Part shown: in pieces, positions 6,777 through 14,837 of the stretch | How the letters are laid out: each line of letters starts with the position of its first letter | Position numbering within the stretch: position 1 is the first letter of the stretch | Assembly (NCBI GenBank): GCA_913020235.1 | Contig: CAJWBT010000015.1 | Span: 1 to 16,288, forward strand | Reading direction: 5' to 3' | Length of the DNA stretch: 16,288 bases | From: an uncultured Chloroflexota bacterium | GTDB lineage: Bacteria; Chloroflexota; Dehalococcoidia; UBA3495 | Program-made: the position numbers and the translations under genes | The notes under the pieces: model-generated | The model's database searches: none | Seen by the model: only the letters and a program-made list of their open reading frames with translations | What the model was told of the DNA's origin: nothing

Positions 6777-7277
6777 ATGTACCAGAGGCCCAGGCTGAAA
6801 GTGGACACCAGCACGAAGATTCCATCTCAACCGCCACCGGTGCGGCCTGACCAGGCGTCCTTGGCCAGGGCGGAGACCAACCAGGACCCCCGGCCAGCAC
6901 CTGGCGCCACCGATGCCGAAGACCGGGTCTTGAGGATGGAGGGCGTCTACATCATCAGTGTAGCCGCTCGCATCCTGGACATGCATCCTCAGACCCTCCG
7001 CAAGTACGAGCGGATGGGGCTGATCAACCCGGGCCGGACCATCGGCATGCTGCGGTTGTATTCGCGAGAGGACATCCGCAGGGTGAGACTGATCCGGCAT
7101 CTGGGAAATATGGGCCTCAACCTTGCCGGGGTGGAGTTCGCTCTGGCCTTGATAGAAAACCTGCTCCGTTTGGAGCAGCGACTTCTGGCCTTTACGGAAG
7201 GCAGCCCTGTTAGCTCGGTAATCGAGCAGGAGATAACCAACGTCTTCCGTAGCCTGAACCTGCCCGTGGATGACTGA
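6777..7277 (+). CDS. hspR: HspR-type heat-shock repressor (MerR family)
   Basis: This 166-residue protein contains the MerR-type helix-turn-helix at about residues 57-125. The string [20 protein letters not shown] is characteristic of HspR, and a later NLAGVEFAL matches the HspR block NLAG. HspR represses chaperone operons, with DnaK acting as co-repressor in the actinobacterial model, and relieves repression when DnaK is occupied by unfolded protein. It is the first gene of an operon with grpE and dnaK, which fits autoregulation. The ATG at 6777 has AGAGGGA six bases upstream, so I keep the unusual extension of about 55 residues rich in Pro, Arg and Asp before the DNA-binding domain; the internal ATG at 6936 has no properly spaced ribosome site. 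Typical HspR proteins begin only a few residues before the domain. Confidence 0.88.
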   Translation: MYQRPRLKVDTSTKIPSQPPPVRPDQASLARAETNQDPRPAPGATDAEDRVLRMEGVYIISVAARILDMHPQTLRKYERMGLINPGRTIGMLRLYSREDIRRVRLIRHLGNMGLNLAGVEFALALIENLLRLEQRLLAFTEGSPVSSVIEQEITNVFRSLNLPVDD

Positions 7278-7318
7278 GTCCCGGTTGCGAAGTTGAATTG
7301 AACCCTTAGGACGTGCCA

Positions 7319-7936
7319 ATGACGATTGAACCCAACGAGACCCAGGGGGATGGGGCGGAGTCATCATCAGACGGTGGGGCAAGCAAGTTGAGCAAGCTCT
7401 CTCTGCGCGACCAACTCTCCGCCCTTCAAGCCGACCTGGGGGAGGCCCGGCAGGAGGCAAGCCAGAGCCTGGACACGGCAAAACGGGCCCAGGCCGAACT
7501 GGCAAACTTTCGCCGGAGGACCGAGGAAGAGCATGTGTCTTTGATGAGGTACTCCAACAGCCGTCTCCTCACCAGGCTGCTGCCGGTGATTGAAGAGCTG
7601 GACCTGGCGGTAACCCACGCCGGAAAGGGCGGGCCCAACGCGTCCTGGCTGGAGGGGGTCAAGCTGATCCAGCGAAAGCTACACAACCTGCTGGCGTCCG
7701 AAGGGGTCACACCAGTGGACTCTCTTGGAACCCTCTTCAATCCGCTGGAACATGAAGCCTTGGGTACGGTGGAAACGACTGAATATCCCGCCGGATATGT
7801 TGTCCAGGCCATCCGTCCTGGATACCGGCTGCACGACCGGGTGATTCAGCCGGCCCAGGTGATGGTGGCACGAGAACCTCAAACCGACAACCAAGCAGAC
7901 CAAACCACAGAACCAAAGGAGACCGAAAATGGTTAA
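7319..7936 (+). CDS. grpE: GrpE, nucleotide exchange factor of DnaK
   Basis: This 205-residue protein catalyses release of ADP from DnaK in the cytoplasm. An acidic, low-complexity N-terminus is followed by a long helix (about residues 25-75, including [11 protein letters not shown]) that should form the dimer coiled coil, then the beta-wing domain with the signature [10 protein letters not shown] at residues 166-175. The C-terminal tail is rich in Gln, Thr and Glu. I chose the ATG at 7319, seven bases after AGGA, rather than the in-frame GTG at 7313, which is one base from it. The stop codon overlaps the dnaK start by eight bases, and the dnaK ribosome site lies inside grpE, so the two are translationally coupled. 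It starts 41 bases after hspR. Confidence 0.96.
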   Translation: MTIEPNETQGDGAESSSDGGASKLSKLSLRDQLSALQADLGEARQEASQSLDTAKRAQAELANFRRRTEEEHVSLMRYSNSRLLTRLLPVIEELDLAVTHAGKGGPNASWLEGVKLIQRKLHNLLASEGVTPVDSLGTLFNPLEHEALGTVETTEYPAGYVVQAIRPGYRLHDRVIQPAQVMVAREPQTDNQADQTTEPKETENG

Positions 7937-9845
7937 AGTCCTGGGCATTGATCTGGGCACCACGAACTCAGTGGCGGCGGTTATCGAGGCCGGGGAACCG
8001 GTAGTAGTGGAAAACGCCGAAGGTGCGCGGCTGACCCCATCGGTGGTGGCGGTCAACGCCCGCTCGGGGGAAAGGTACGTGGGCCAGGTCGCCAAGCGCC
8101 AGGCGGTTACCAACCCGGAAAACACCCTGTTCTCCGTCAAGCGGCTGATGGGCCGACGGTTCGACGACGCCGAGGTCCAGAGCGCCACCAAGAAACTGCC
8201 CTACAAGATCGTTAAGGGCGCCGATGGGGATGCCCAGGTGGAGATGGCCGGCCAGGCCTACGGCCCACCCCAGATTTCCTCCTTTGTCCTTCAGAAGATC
8301 AAGCAGGACGCGGAAGCCAAGCTGGGAGAGAAGATCACCCAGGCAGTCATTACCGTTCCGGCCTATTTTAACGATTCCCAGCGGCAGGCCACCAAGGACG
8401 CCGGAACCATTGCCGGCATGGATGTCCTGCGCATCATCAACGAGCCCACCGCCTGTTCCCTGGCCTATGGGTTGGACAAGAGCAAGGCTGACGCCACCAT
8501 AGCGGTGTTCGACCTGGGTGGAGGCACGTTCGATATCACCATCCTCCAGATGGGAGAAGGGGTATTCGAGGTCAAGTCCACCAACGGGGACACCTTCCTG
8601 GGCGGCGACGACTTCGACCAGGCGATCCTGGATTGGCTGATCCAGGGATTCAGACAGGAGACCGGTATCGACCTGAGCAAAGACCGCATGGCCCTGCAAC
8701 GGCTGCGGGATGCTGCCGAGCGGGCCAAGGTGGAGCTGTCCAGCGTCCTGGAAACGGAGATCAACCTCCCCTTCATCACCGCCGACGCCAGCGGGCCCCA
8801 GCACCTGGTGAAACCCCTGAGCCGGGCCAGGTTGGAGCAACTGGTCGCTACCCTGGTCGACCGGACACAAACACCATGCCTCCAGGCGTTGGCCGATTCC
8901 GGGTTGGCCGCCGGCGACATCGAAGAGGTAATCCTGGTGGGGGGGATGACCCGTATGCCGGCGGTGCAGCAAAAGGTCAAAGAGATGTTCGGGCGCGAAC
9001 CCAACCGGAATGTCAACCCCGACGAGGCCGTGGCATTGGGCGCCGCCATACAAGCCGGAGTCCTGGCTGGAGAAGTTGGCGACATCGTGCTTCTGGACGT
9101 TACGCCGTTAACCCTGGGCCTGGAGACTCTGGGAGGCGTGCTCACGACCCTGATTCCCCGCAACACCACGATCCCAACCAAAAAAAATGAGGTGTTCACC
9201 ACCGCCGCCGATGGCCAGACCAGCGTCGACATCCACGTGCTGCAGGGTGAGCGGCCCATGGCCACCGACAACAAGTCCATCGGCCGTTTCATGCTGGACG
9301 GCGTTCTGCCCTCCCCTAGGGGGACGCCTCAAATCGAGGTCACGTTTGACATCGACGCCAACGGTATCCTCAGCGTGTCGGCCCACGACAAGGGTACCGG
9401 CAAAGAGCAGAAGATAGTGATCCAGTCCGGCTCGGGCCTGGCCAAGGAAGAAATCGAGCGGATGGTCAACGAGTCCAAGGCCCACGCGGAGCAAGACCAG
9501 GTGCGGCGGGCCGAGGTGGAGACGCGCAACCAGGCCGACTCCCTGATCTATGGCGCCGAAAAGATGCTCGCTGAAAACAAGGAGAAGGTGCCCGAGGACC
9601 TGAAGGAAGAGGTAGAGACCAAGATTGCCATACTCAAAACCGCCGTTGCCGAAAACAACGTTGCGGAAATGCAGGCGGCGATAAAAGAGCTGAACGACTC
9701 GTTGCAGCGGGTGGGCCAGGCTGTATATAGCCAGGCTGAGGGACCGATGGAACCGACGGAACCGACGGAGCCAACTGACGAGACCCCTCCGGATGATGAG
9801 GAGCCGGGCGCCAGCACCGTGGAAGGGGAGTTTCGGGAAGTCTAG
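7929..9845 (+). CDS. dnaK: DnaK, Hsp70 chaperone
   Basis: This 638-residue ATP-dependent chaperone matches the usual bacterial length. The phosphate-binding loop GIDLGTTNS is at residues 6-14, the second phosphate motif DLGGGTFD begins at D195, and the interdomain linker DVTPLTL begins at D390, at nearly the E. coli positions. The substrate-binding domain and helical lid follow, and the tail ends EFREV, close to the common EEV ending. The tail carries a nine-base triplication (9750-9776) encoding EPTEPTEPT. In the ATPase domain the usual EPTAAALAYG reads [18 protein letters not shown] at 7915-7922 is a strong ribosome site six bases before the ATG. It is the last gene of the hspR-grpE-dnaK operon; no dnaJ follows. 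Confidence 0.98.
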   Translation: MVKVLGIDLGTTNSVAAVIEAGEPVVVENAEGARLTPSVVAVNARSGERYVGQVAKRQAVTNPENTLFSVKRLMGRRFDDAEVQSATKKLPYKIVKGADGDAQVEMAGQAYGPPQISSFVLQKIKQDAEAKLGEKITQAVITVPAYFNDSQRQATKDAGTIAGMDVLRIINEPTACSLAYGLDKSKADATIAVFDLGGGTFDITILQMGEGVFEVKSTNGDTFLGGDDFDQAILDWLIQGFRQETGIDLSKDRMALQRLRDAAERAKVELSSVLETEINLPFITADASGPQHLVKPLSRARLEQLVATLVDRTQTPCLQALADSGLAAGDIEEVILVGGMTRMPAVQQKVKEMFGREPNRNVNPDEAVALGAAIQAGVLAGEVGDIVLLDVTPLTLGLETLGGVLTTLIPRNTTIPTKKNEVFTTAADGQTSVDIHVLQGERPMATDNKSIGRFMLDGVLPSPRGTPQIEVTFDIDANGILSVSAHDKGTGKEQKIVIQSGSGLAKEEIERMVNESKAHAEQDQVRRAEVETRNQADSLIYGAEKMLAENKEKVPEDLKEEVETKIAILKTAVAENNVAEMQAAIKELNDSLQRVGQAVYSQAEGPMEPTEPTEPTDETPPDDEEPGASTVEGEFREV

Positions 9846-9866
9846 AACCGGGAGCTTTCCCGGTTT
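9846..9866 (+). terminator. Terminator hairpin after dnaK
   Basis: AACCGGGA (9846-9853) pairs perfectly with TCCCGGTT (9858-9865) around the loop GCTT, starting one base after the dnaK stop. Only a short T-run (TTT, then CAGTT) follows, so termination may be partial, but the position is exactly where one is expected. Confidence 0.7.
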
Positions 9867-9884
9867 CAGTTCCCGCGGTTCGTC

Positions 9885-9893
9885 TGGTATAAT
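9885..9893 (+). promoter_or_regulatory. Extended -10 promoter of the 94-residue gene
   Basis: TGG followed by a perfect TATAAT (9888-9893) forms an extended -10 element. The -35 region (TTCAGT around 9865-9870) is poor, as is usual for this promoter type. It lies 72 bases before the ATG at 9966 and after the dnaK terminator, so the next gene appears to be transcribed separately. The leader contains an imperfect hairpin (CCAGCAC near 9906 with GTGGTGG near 9921). Confidence 0.65.
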
Positions 9894-9965
9894 AGGCCCC
9901 CGTAGCCAGCACCTTCGTTAGTGGTGGAATCGTAATACACCGGGGGCAAAGCTGTTGGAGAGGAA

Positions 9966-10250
9966 ATGAGCGTACCTCCAGATCGGGCAGACCAAGAGTT
10001 GGTTGGGAAGGAAGGCAAGTCGGTGGTTGAAGGGATTGACCAGATGCTGACCCCTCTCCAGTATCACTATCTCAGTCTGCTGCAGAGAATGGTAGCCGTG
10101 AAGAACAGCTATCAGACAGATGCAAGTTTTGAGGGTTGGCTGATGGCCGCCCTCAACAAGGCGATCTATTCTACGCTACGGGATTGCATCGAAGCCAACA
10201 TCGGTGACGCAGCCAAGGAGCTGCTGCGCCGGGAGCATCAGGTAAACTAA
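9966..10250 (+). CDS. Hypothetical 94-residue helical protein
   Basis: I do not recognise this protein. It is soluble, with a charged N-terminus of about 25 residues, then a predicted mostly helical part containing LQYHYLSLLQRMV and the aromatic string FEGWLMAALNKAIYSTL, and a basic C-terminus (ELLRREHQVN). There is no signal peptide, membrane segment or metal motif; one cysteine is at residue 74. The gene call is well supported by an excellent ribosome site (GGAGAGGA, one base before the ATG), a separate extended -10 promoter, and a lack of strong competing frames. It follows dnaK but is separated from it by a terminator. A function cannot be assigned. Confidence 0.8.
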   Translation: MSVPPDRADQELVGKEGKSVVEGIDQMLTPLQYHYLSLLQRMVAVKNSYQTDASFEGWLMAALNKAIYSTLRDCIEANIGDAAKELLRREHQVN

Positions 10251-10322
10251 TGTAGCCTTGGCCCACCGGTCGTTACAAAACGCCGTACCCCACAGTGGCG
10301 CAAGCGGCGGTCGAGCTAAAAT

Positions 10323-10367
10323 CCGCGCCCGCTCATGGCTCCGAGAGCCCCAAATGAGCGGGCGCGG
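10323..10367. terminator. Large nested hairpin between convergent genes
   Basis: A perfect 14-base stem (CCGCGCCCGCTCAT at 10323-10336 with its complement at 10354-10367) encloses a second perfect five-base stem (GGCTC 10337-10341, GAGCC 10345-10349) with a three-base loop and a CCAA bulge. On the minus strand the hairpin is followed by GGATTTTAGC, a short U-run, so it best fits a terminator for the acuC transcript; it may also stop the 94-residue gene from the other side. Confidence 0.7.
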
Positions 10368-10444
10368 TTGCGTTCGTGGCCGGCACTCCAGGGCTTAGTT
10401 GGACAGCCACGAAATATCGACTCGCGGCCGCATCGCCCGGCGGT

Positions 10445-11572
10445 CTAGCCTGTCAGGCCATGGAACGGGAAGACCTCTTCCTTGACGGCGGCCACGCTTT
10501 CCTCGGCGAACCGGCGGGCTTCCAGGCGAACGTGGGCGGGGATCTCCGGGGCCGCCCCGTCTCGGAGTTGGCTGACTCCGTGCTCCCGGGCAAAGGCCTC
10601 GGGCACCCGGTCGGGCCACTCCACATCCAGCATCACCCCGTAGGCCAATGTCCAGGCGCGGGCCACGGCGCTCAAGTCGTAGCCGCCTCCCCCTAGCGCC
10701 AGCCACGGGACCTCTCCACGGGAAAGCTCCTTGATCGCCTCCAGGTACCCTTGGGTCGTCACCTGCAGGTGTGTCAAAGGGTCACTATGGTAGCTGTCGA
10801 TCCCCAGTTGGGTAACCAGCACGTCCGGGGCAAAGGCCCGCAGCAGAGGAGGAACTACTTCCAGGAAAGCTTCAACGTAAGTCTCATCATCGGTGTAGGG
10901 ATAGAGAGGTAGGTTGACCGAGTATCCCTTCCCGGAGCCTGCTCCCGACTCCATGACAAACCCGGTGCCCGGAAACAGGAATTGCCCAGACTCATGGATG
11001 GAGATTGTAAGTACCTGGGCGTCATCGAAAAAAGCGTTCTGGACCCCATCCCCGTGGTGGGCGTCGATGTCAACGTAGGCCACCCGCAATCCCTGTTCCC
11101 TCAGGTACTTGATGGCCAAGGCCGGGTCGTTAAAGACGCAGAACCCGGAAGCGTGGTCGAGCGCGGCGTGATGCAGGCCTCCGGAGATGTTGAAGGCAAC
11201 GTCCACCTCCCGGTTGGCCAGCATTTCCGCCGCCATGAGGGAGGCCCCGGTGCTCAAGGCCGCCGCATCATACATACCCGGATAAATCGGGTTGTCCCCC
11301 TGGCGGTGGAAATTGAACCGGCTCGGGTCGTATCCGGCGAGGCCCAGGCTTAAACTCCGCACCGCCGAGACGTATTCGGAGCTGTGGAGCCGCCGCAACT
11401 CCTCATCCGTTGCCGGACGGGGCGGGACCAGCAGCGAGTTGTTACCGTCAAAGGCGCCATAGGCCGCAAGCAGCTCGTAGGTGTACCGAAGGCGCTCGGG
11501 CCGCATTGGATGGTCTTGGCGCAGCTGATGCCGCGACAGGGCATCCTCGTAGACGAAGGCGACACGCCGCAT
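10445..11572 (-). CDS. acuC: AcuC-type deacetylase (class I/II histone deacetylase family)
   Basis: This 375-residue protein is a zinc-dependent amidohydrolase of the arginase/deacetylase fold. All the catalytic positions can be seen: the histidine pair H134-H135, the zinc ligands D170 and H172 (DIDAHHGDGV) and D259 (GIDS), and the tyrosine Y298 in GGGGYD. The family removes acetyl groups from lysine; the Bacillus AcuC acts on acetyl-CoA synthetase, but other members act on polyamines or other amides, so the symbol denotes the subfamily rather than a proved substrate. I chose the ATG at 11572, seven bases after GGGAGG, where the protein begins as its relatives do; the longer frame to 11752 would overlap the upstream gene. 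The stop of the upstream gene and this start share one base (TGATG), so the two are translationally coupled. No acetyl-CoA synthetase gene is nearby. Confidence 0.94.
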   Translation of the reverse strand: MRRVAFVYEDALSRHQLRQDHPMRPERLRYTYELLAAYGAFDGNNSLLVPPRPATDEELRRLHSSEYVSAVRSLSLGLAGYDPSRFNFHRQGDNPIYPGMYDAAALSTGASLMAAEMLANREVDVAFNISGGLHHAALDHASGFCVFNDPALAIKYLREQGLRVAYVDIDAHHGDGVQNAFFDDAQVLTISIHESGQFLFPGTGFVMESGAGSGKGYSVNLPLYPYTDDETYVEAFLEVVPPLLRAFAPDVLVTQLGIDSYHSDPLTHLQVTTQGYLEAIKELSRGEVPWLALGGGGYDLSAVARAWTLAYGVMLDVEWPDRVPEAFAREHGVSQLRDGAAPEIPAHVRLEARRFAEESVAAVKEEVFPFHGLTG

Positions 11573-12054
11573 CAGCCGGCCTCCCGGTACACCTGGTCCA
11601 ACTCGGCAATCATCTTTGACCAATGGGTACCGCGCCAGTAAAGGCGGCGGCACCCGGGACACTCCGTGAACCTGCTGTGATTCCGGAACACATAGGGGGG
11701 CACCCGGCCGTCCACGTCCTTCTTGTCCAACGAATGCAGCGGCTCGTTGCAACGGACACAGCGGGAGAAGCCCCCGGCCGGGTCCAGTTTCAACTCCCGG
11801 ACCACTTGGCGTAGCTGGCTCCGCAGGTCATCGGCCTCTACACGTACCACCCGCATCTGTCCATTCCGGACGGCGCGCCGGCGGCCGAAACCGGCATCCC
11901 TGGTCACCAGGACCCGGCCTTCCCGCAGGGCGATGCGCACCAGGTCGCTGTCGTCGGCCTCCCGCGGGAACAGGGTGTCGTAGCCCATCACTCGGAGCCA
12001 CGTGGCCAGCCTTCCCACGTTGATGTCAACAACAAAGCGAGGAGCTTCCGGCAT
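11572..12054 (-). CDS. Mut7-C RNase-domain protein (PIN-like fold with zinc ribbon)
   Basis: This 160-residue protein matches the Mut7-C family (formerly DUF82). The N-terminal PIN-like nuclease part has conserved acidic residues D10 (FVVDINVGRLATWLR), D37 and D53 (VTRDAGF). The C-terminal part has two CXXC pairs, C99-C102 and C132-C135, forming a zinc ribbon. Members are predicted ribonucleases, but biochemical data on the bacterial stand-alone form are thin as far as I know. The start at 12054 gives the normal family length, although no good ribosome site precedes it; a GTG at 12120 would add 22 unrelated residues. It is the first gene of a coupled pair with acuC. Confidence 0.88.
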   Translation of the reverse strand: MPEAPRFVVDINVGRLATWLRVMGYDTLFPREADDSDLVRIALREGRVLVTRDAGFGRRRAVRNGQMRVVRVEADDLRSQLRQVVRELKLDPAGGFSRCVRCNEPLHSLDKKDVDGRVPPYVFRNHSRFTECPGCRRLYWRGTHWSKMIAELDQVYREAG

Positions 12055-12364
12055 GGAACAAGCACCCGAACAGGTTACCCCGTTACAGACGTATCGTGGT
12101 GGCCGGAAACGAGGCCGCACCCCTTCAACGGTTGGAGTCTATTGAAATTCACCCCCGCGGTCAAGGATCGAAGGTGCTGCCCTTTCTCCTCGCATCGTCG
12201 CCTCGCCCCCGGCACGGATTCGCGAGGTGGCCTGCCCGGCCGCCGAGTGTAGTAGCTCCCGGTATGGCGAAATTCCTTGAAACTCGCCTGGGCAACACCT
12301 AGGCGCTCGCCGGGGCGTTCGAGTATATTGCCACCATAGCGCGAAACTGTGATAGGGCCGTTAT
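12055..12364. other. Divergent intergenic region
   Basis: Roughly 310 bases separate the Mut7-C gene from the helix-turn-helix gene. I see an eight-base hairpin (CGCCTGGG 12285-12292 with CCTAGGCG 12298-12305, one G-T pair, loop CAACA) and a TATATT at 12324-12329 that could be a -10 box without a recognisable -35. No gene, tRNA or riboswitch is apparent. Confidence 0.5.
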
Positions 12365-12739
12365 ATGGAACTGGTGACAATGGGAGAAGCTGCCCGCCGC
12401 ATCGGTGTATCGGTAGACACCGTGAGGCGGCGATTTCGCAGGGGCGAGCTATCGGCCCAACTTCAACGAACACCTCAAGGCTTCATCTGGTTGATCGAGA
12501 TAACTGAGCGGTTCGGCCCAGGTATGACCCTGGACGTTGGCGCCGCGGGTCCGGCATTTGCATCGGCGAGTACCCCAGCCGATGTCGCTTTGCCGGCCGG
12601 TCGCGTCCGTGCCCTTCGGGGGATGATAGAAGTGCTCATGCATGAGACCGACACCGGGAACCGGCAGCGAGAGTCCGAGGACCGCCAGATCGACCGGTTG
12701 CGAGTCCTTTTGCGGCAGACCCGGCACGTTCCGTCGTAG
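12365..12739 (+). CDS. Small helix-turn-helix protein (MerR/excisionase-like N-terminus)
   Basis: This 124-residue protein starts with a winged-helix DNA-binding segment of the MerR/excisionase kind, about residues 5-45 (MGEAARRIGVSVDTVRRRFR, then a turn containing QGFIWLIEI). The middle is Ala/Gly-rich and the last 40 residues are charged and probably helical (RQRESEDRQIDRLRVLLRQ), perhaps a dimerisation coil. It could be a transcription regulator or a recombination directionality factor; no integrase is nearby, so the former is more likely. The ATG at 12365 has no clear ribosome site, and the ATG at 12380 is a plausible alternative that would begin right at the DNA-binding segment. Its partner or target may be the unrecognised gene downstream. 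Confidence 0.72.
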   Translation: MELVTMGEAARRIGVSVDTVRRRFRRGELSAQLQRTPQGFIWLIEITERFGPGMTLDVGAAGPAFASASTPADVALPAGRVRALRGMIEVLMHETDTGNRQRESEDRQIDRLRVLLRQTRHVPS

Positions 12740-12929
12740 TCGGGCCGACACGGGACCTGGAACTCCGGGCCAGCACCGACAGCCGCCGGCCTTGACAGGT
12801 TACCGGCAATACAGAGGCGTCGCGACCGGTAAGTGCGGTGCCAGGTAACAAAGGGTTCACCGAGGCCAGAGGGCGCCTGAATAGACACCAGGGCGGGCCA
12901 CGAACTCGCCGGGAAACAGGAGATCGACG

Positions 12930-13553
12930 ATGTTAAACGGATTCGACCCATCCCTTGAAGAGCGACTGAAAATGGCCGAGCAGGCCGAGCAGGAGGTAAC
13001 GCGGCTCCAGCCACTGGCGGCCGAAGCTCCTTCCCTTCGGGCCGAGCGGGCCCGGTCGAAACGGCAAGCGCAGCGGGCCCGCGCCAAAGGAACCGCCATG
13101 GAACAGGCAACCCAGGCGGCGAAGGCGGCATCCCAGAATCAGACCAAGGTGCCCCATCTGCTGGGGACCGCAGCCAGGGCCGTGAACGAACTCTTCGGCG
13201 CCTTGCGGGACATCGAATCTCATCGCCAGGCAGCCATGCAGGCTCTGGCGGTCGCGGACCGGGTGGACTACGAAATCGAGGTCGAAGAAGGAGAGGCCCA
13301 CGAACTCTCTCTGGACCGGGATCCCAGAGGCTTGGCCTATGCGCTGGCCGGGCGCCACGGCGACAGTCGCGTGAAGCGGCTACTGGAGGAGTTGGAGCCT
13401 GGATTCAGCTCCCTGTCCGGATGCAATCTGGACGACCCGCTGCACCGCGACGTGGCCGACTTCGTCATGAATCGGGTCGTGCCAGCGTCGGTACCAGCTC
13501 ATGCTCCGGTGCCCATGCCCGCCCCGGCTGTGGTGGCCGCCGACGACGAATAA
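12930..13553 (+). CDS. Hypothetical 207-residue coiled-coil protein
   Basis: I do not recognise this protein. Residues 8-70 are very rich in Glu, Arg, Gln and Ala without helix breakers after about residue 40, and should form a long helix or coiled coil. Residues 72-170 look like a compact domain (KVPHLLGTAARAVNELFGAL, then an acidic segment EIEVEEGEAHE, then a basic segment HGDSRVKRLLEEL). The last 20 residues are a Pro/Ala/Val tail ending in DDE. No signal peptide or metal motif is visible. The start is secure, with AGGAG seven bases upstream. It lies 190 bases after the helix-turn-helix gene and is followed by a strong hairpin, so it may be a single-gene unit or the second gene of a pair. 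Confidence 0.78.
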   Translation: MLNGFDPSLEERLKMAEQAEQEVTRLQPLAAEAPSLRAERARSKRQAQRARAKGTAMEQATQAAKAASQNQTKVPHLLGTAARAVNELFGALRDIESHRQAAMQALAVADRVDYEIEVEEGEAHELSLDRDPRGLAYALAGRHGDSRVKRLLEELEPGFSSLSGCNLDDPLHRDVADFVMNRVVPASVPAHAPVPMPAPAVVAADDE

Positions 13554-13580
13554 TCCAATTTCAGGCTCTTTTCCGCAAGT

Positions 13581-13631
13581 GGATGGCTCCCTTGCGCCGC
13601 TCCCCACCAGGGTGGCGCCAGGGAGCCATCC
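13581..13631 (+). terminator. Long inverted repeat after the coiled-coil gene
   Basis: GGATGGCTCCCT (13581-13592) pairs perfectly with AGGGAGCCATCC (13620-13631). After one mismatch, GCGCC (13594-13598) pairs with GGCGC (13614-13618), giving a stem of about 17 pairs. No T-run follows, so it may terminate poorly; it could be a transcript-stabilising 3' structure. It begins 27 bases after the stop codon. Confidence 0.6.
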
Positions 13632-13754
13632 CCACTCTCTCCTCCTCTCCCGCAGCCGTGATGCGGCCCGCGCCGGAGCCACTGGCAAGAAGTACCGCCG
13701 CCGCCAGTACGTTACCACGAGTATAGCCTCGCCTGCGCCGCGAAGGGAGAAACC

Positions 13755-14765
13755 GTGAAACTTGGTATCTACAGCTCCATTGCCAGTCCTCCACGGGGCG
13801 ACAACCTCGACCGTTGCGTGGATGAGGTCCTCGCTGAGGCCCACCTCGCCGAAGATTCCGGTTTCGATTCTTGCTTCTTCGGCGAACACCATCAGGATAA
13901 AGACGGCTTTCTACCGTCACCATTGATCGTGGCGGCGGCCGTAGCCTCCCAAACCCGGAAGCTGCGCGTGGGCACGTCGGTCGTCCTGTTGCCCCTCCAC
14001 CATCCGGTGCGCATCGCCGAGGATGTGATCACTCTGGACATCGTTTCCAAAGGCCGGGTCACCTTGGGCGTAGGCCTGGGGTATCAGCCGGCCGACTTCC
14101 AAACCTTCGGCGTTCCCATGGAGCAACGGGTCGGACGCTTTGAGGAGGGGATCGAGATCATCCGCAACTGCTGGAGAGACGAGCCTTTCTCATTCCACGG
14201 CAAATACCACGTCCTGGACGCTCTCCATGTGCGACCCGCCCCAATTCAGAAACCGTCGCCGCCGCTGTGGATCGGGGCCGACACCCACCGGGGAGCCCGC
14301 CGGGCGGGCAGGTTGGCGGACGCCTTCGTGACCACTCCCAGCATGGACCTGAAGAACATCCTGGGGATAGTCGACACCTACCGGTCCGCCGCGGTCGCCG
14401 CCGGCCGCGCACCCCAGGTGGTGCTGATGCGGGACGCCTGGGTGGCGCCTAACCGGGCCGAAGCCGAGCGGGTCTACGGACCTGAGGTAATGGCCGCATA
14501 CCGGTACTATTGGCGCAACGGGCTGCCAGAATTCGCTCGAGTGAAGTCGGAAGCCGAGTTCACCCTGGCCAACGTGGCCCGAGACCGCCTCATCATTGGC
14601 GAACCGGAGGAATGCGTCAGGGAGTTCCGCCGGTGGAACGAGGCCACCGGCGCCGACTATTTCCTCCTCCGCCTCCGGCACGCTCACTCGGGGGGGCCAC
14701 CCCACCAGGAAATAATGAAGGCCATCCGCCTCTTTGGCCAGGAGGTCATACCCCAGTTGGGGTAG
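13755..14765 (+). CDS. LLM-family flavin monooxygenase (luciferase-like)
   Basis: This 336-residue protein has the luciferase-like barrel. GEHH at residues 43-46 matches the conserved EHH segment of the luciferase alpha chain, the GVGLGYQP motif lies at 105-112, and RYEEG-like FEEGIEIIRNCW follows near 130. The family uses reduced FMN or F420 for hydroxylation, Baeyer-Villiger oxygenation or hydride transfer, and the sequence does not decide among these. The start is a GTG at 13755, five bases after AAGGGAG, and the protein begins MKLGIYSS as relatives do. The gene lies 72 bases before the oxocamphor-hydrolase-like gene on the same strand, which suggests that the two act in the same cyclic-ketone pathway: type-II Baeyer-Villiger enzymes of camphor breakdown belong to this family. 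That link is an inference. Confidence 0.92.
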   Translation: MKLGIYSSIASPPRGDNLDRCVDEVLAEAHLAEDSGFDSCFFGEHHQDKDGFLPSPLIVAAAVASQTRKLRVGTSVVLLPLHHPVRIAEDVITLDIVSKGRVTLGVGLGYQPADFQTFGVPMEQRVGRFEEGIEIIRNCWRDEPFSFHGKYHVLDALHVRPAPIQKPSPPLWIGADTHRGARRAGRLADAFVTTPSMDLKNILGIVDTYRSAAVAAGRAPQVVLMRDAWVAPNRAEAERVYGPEVMAAYRYYWRNGLPEFARVKSEAEFTLANVARDRLIIGEPEECVREFRRWNEATGADYFLLRLRHAHSGGPPHQEIMKAIRLFGQEVIPQLG

Positions 14766-14837
14766 TGCCTCGCGGGTTTAGCTCTGGGACCGGCGCGGGC
14801 CCACTGGTTGCCAAGACGCTGAAGGAGAGACGCCGCG

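Noticed and set aside
7968..9292. Long minus-strand frames opposite dnaK
   Set aside because: They overlap dnaK entirely and have no family features or ribosome sites. Long antisense frames opposite Hsp70 genes are a known artefact.
11573..11752. N-terminal extension of the AcuC-type protein by 60 residues
   Set aside because: It would overlap the zinc ribbon of the upstream Mut7-C gene, whereas the ATG at 11572 has a good ribosome site and a coupled TGATG.
12055..12364. Possible tRNA (GGATCGAAGG near 12165)
   Set aside because: No T-loop consensus, acceptor stem or anticodon arm could be folded on either strand.
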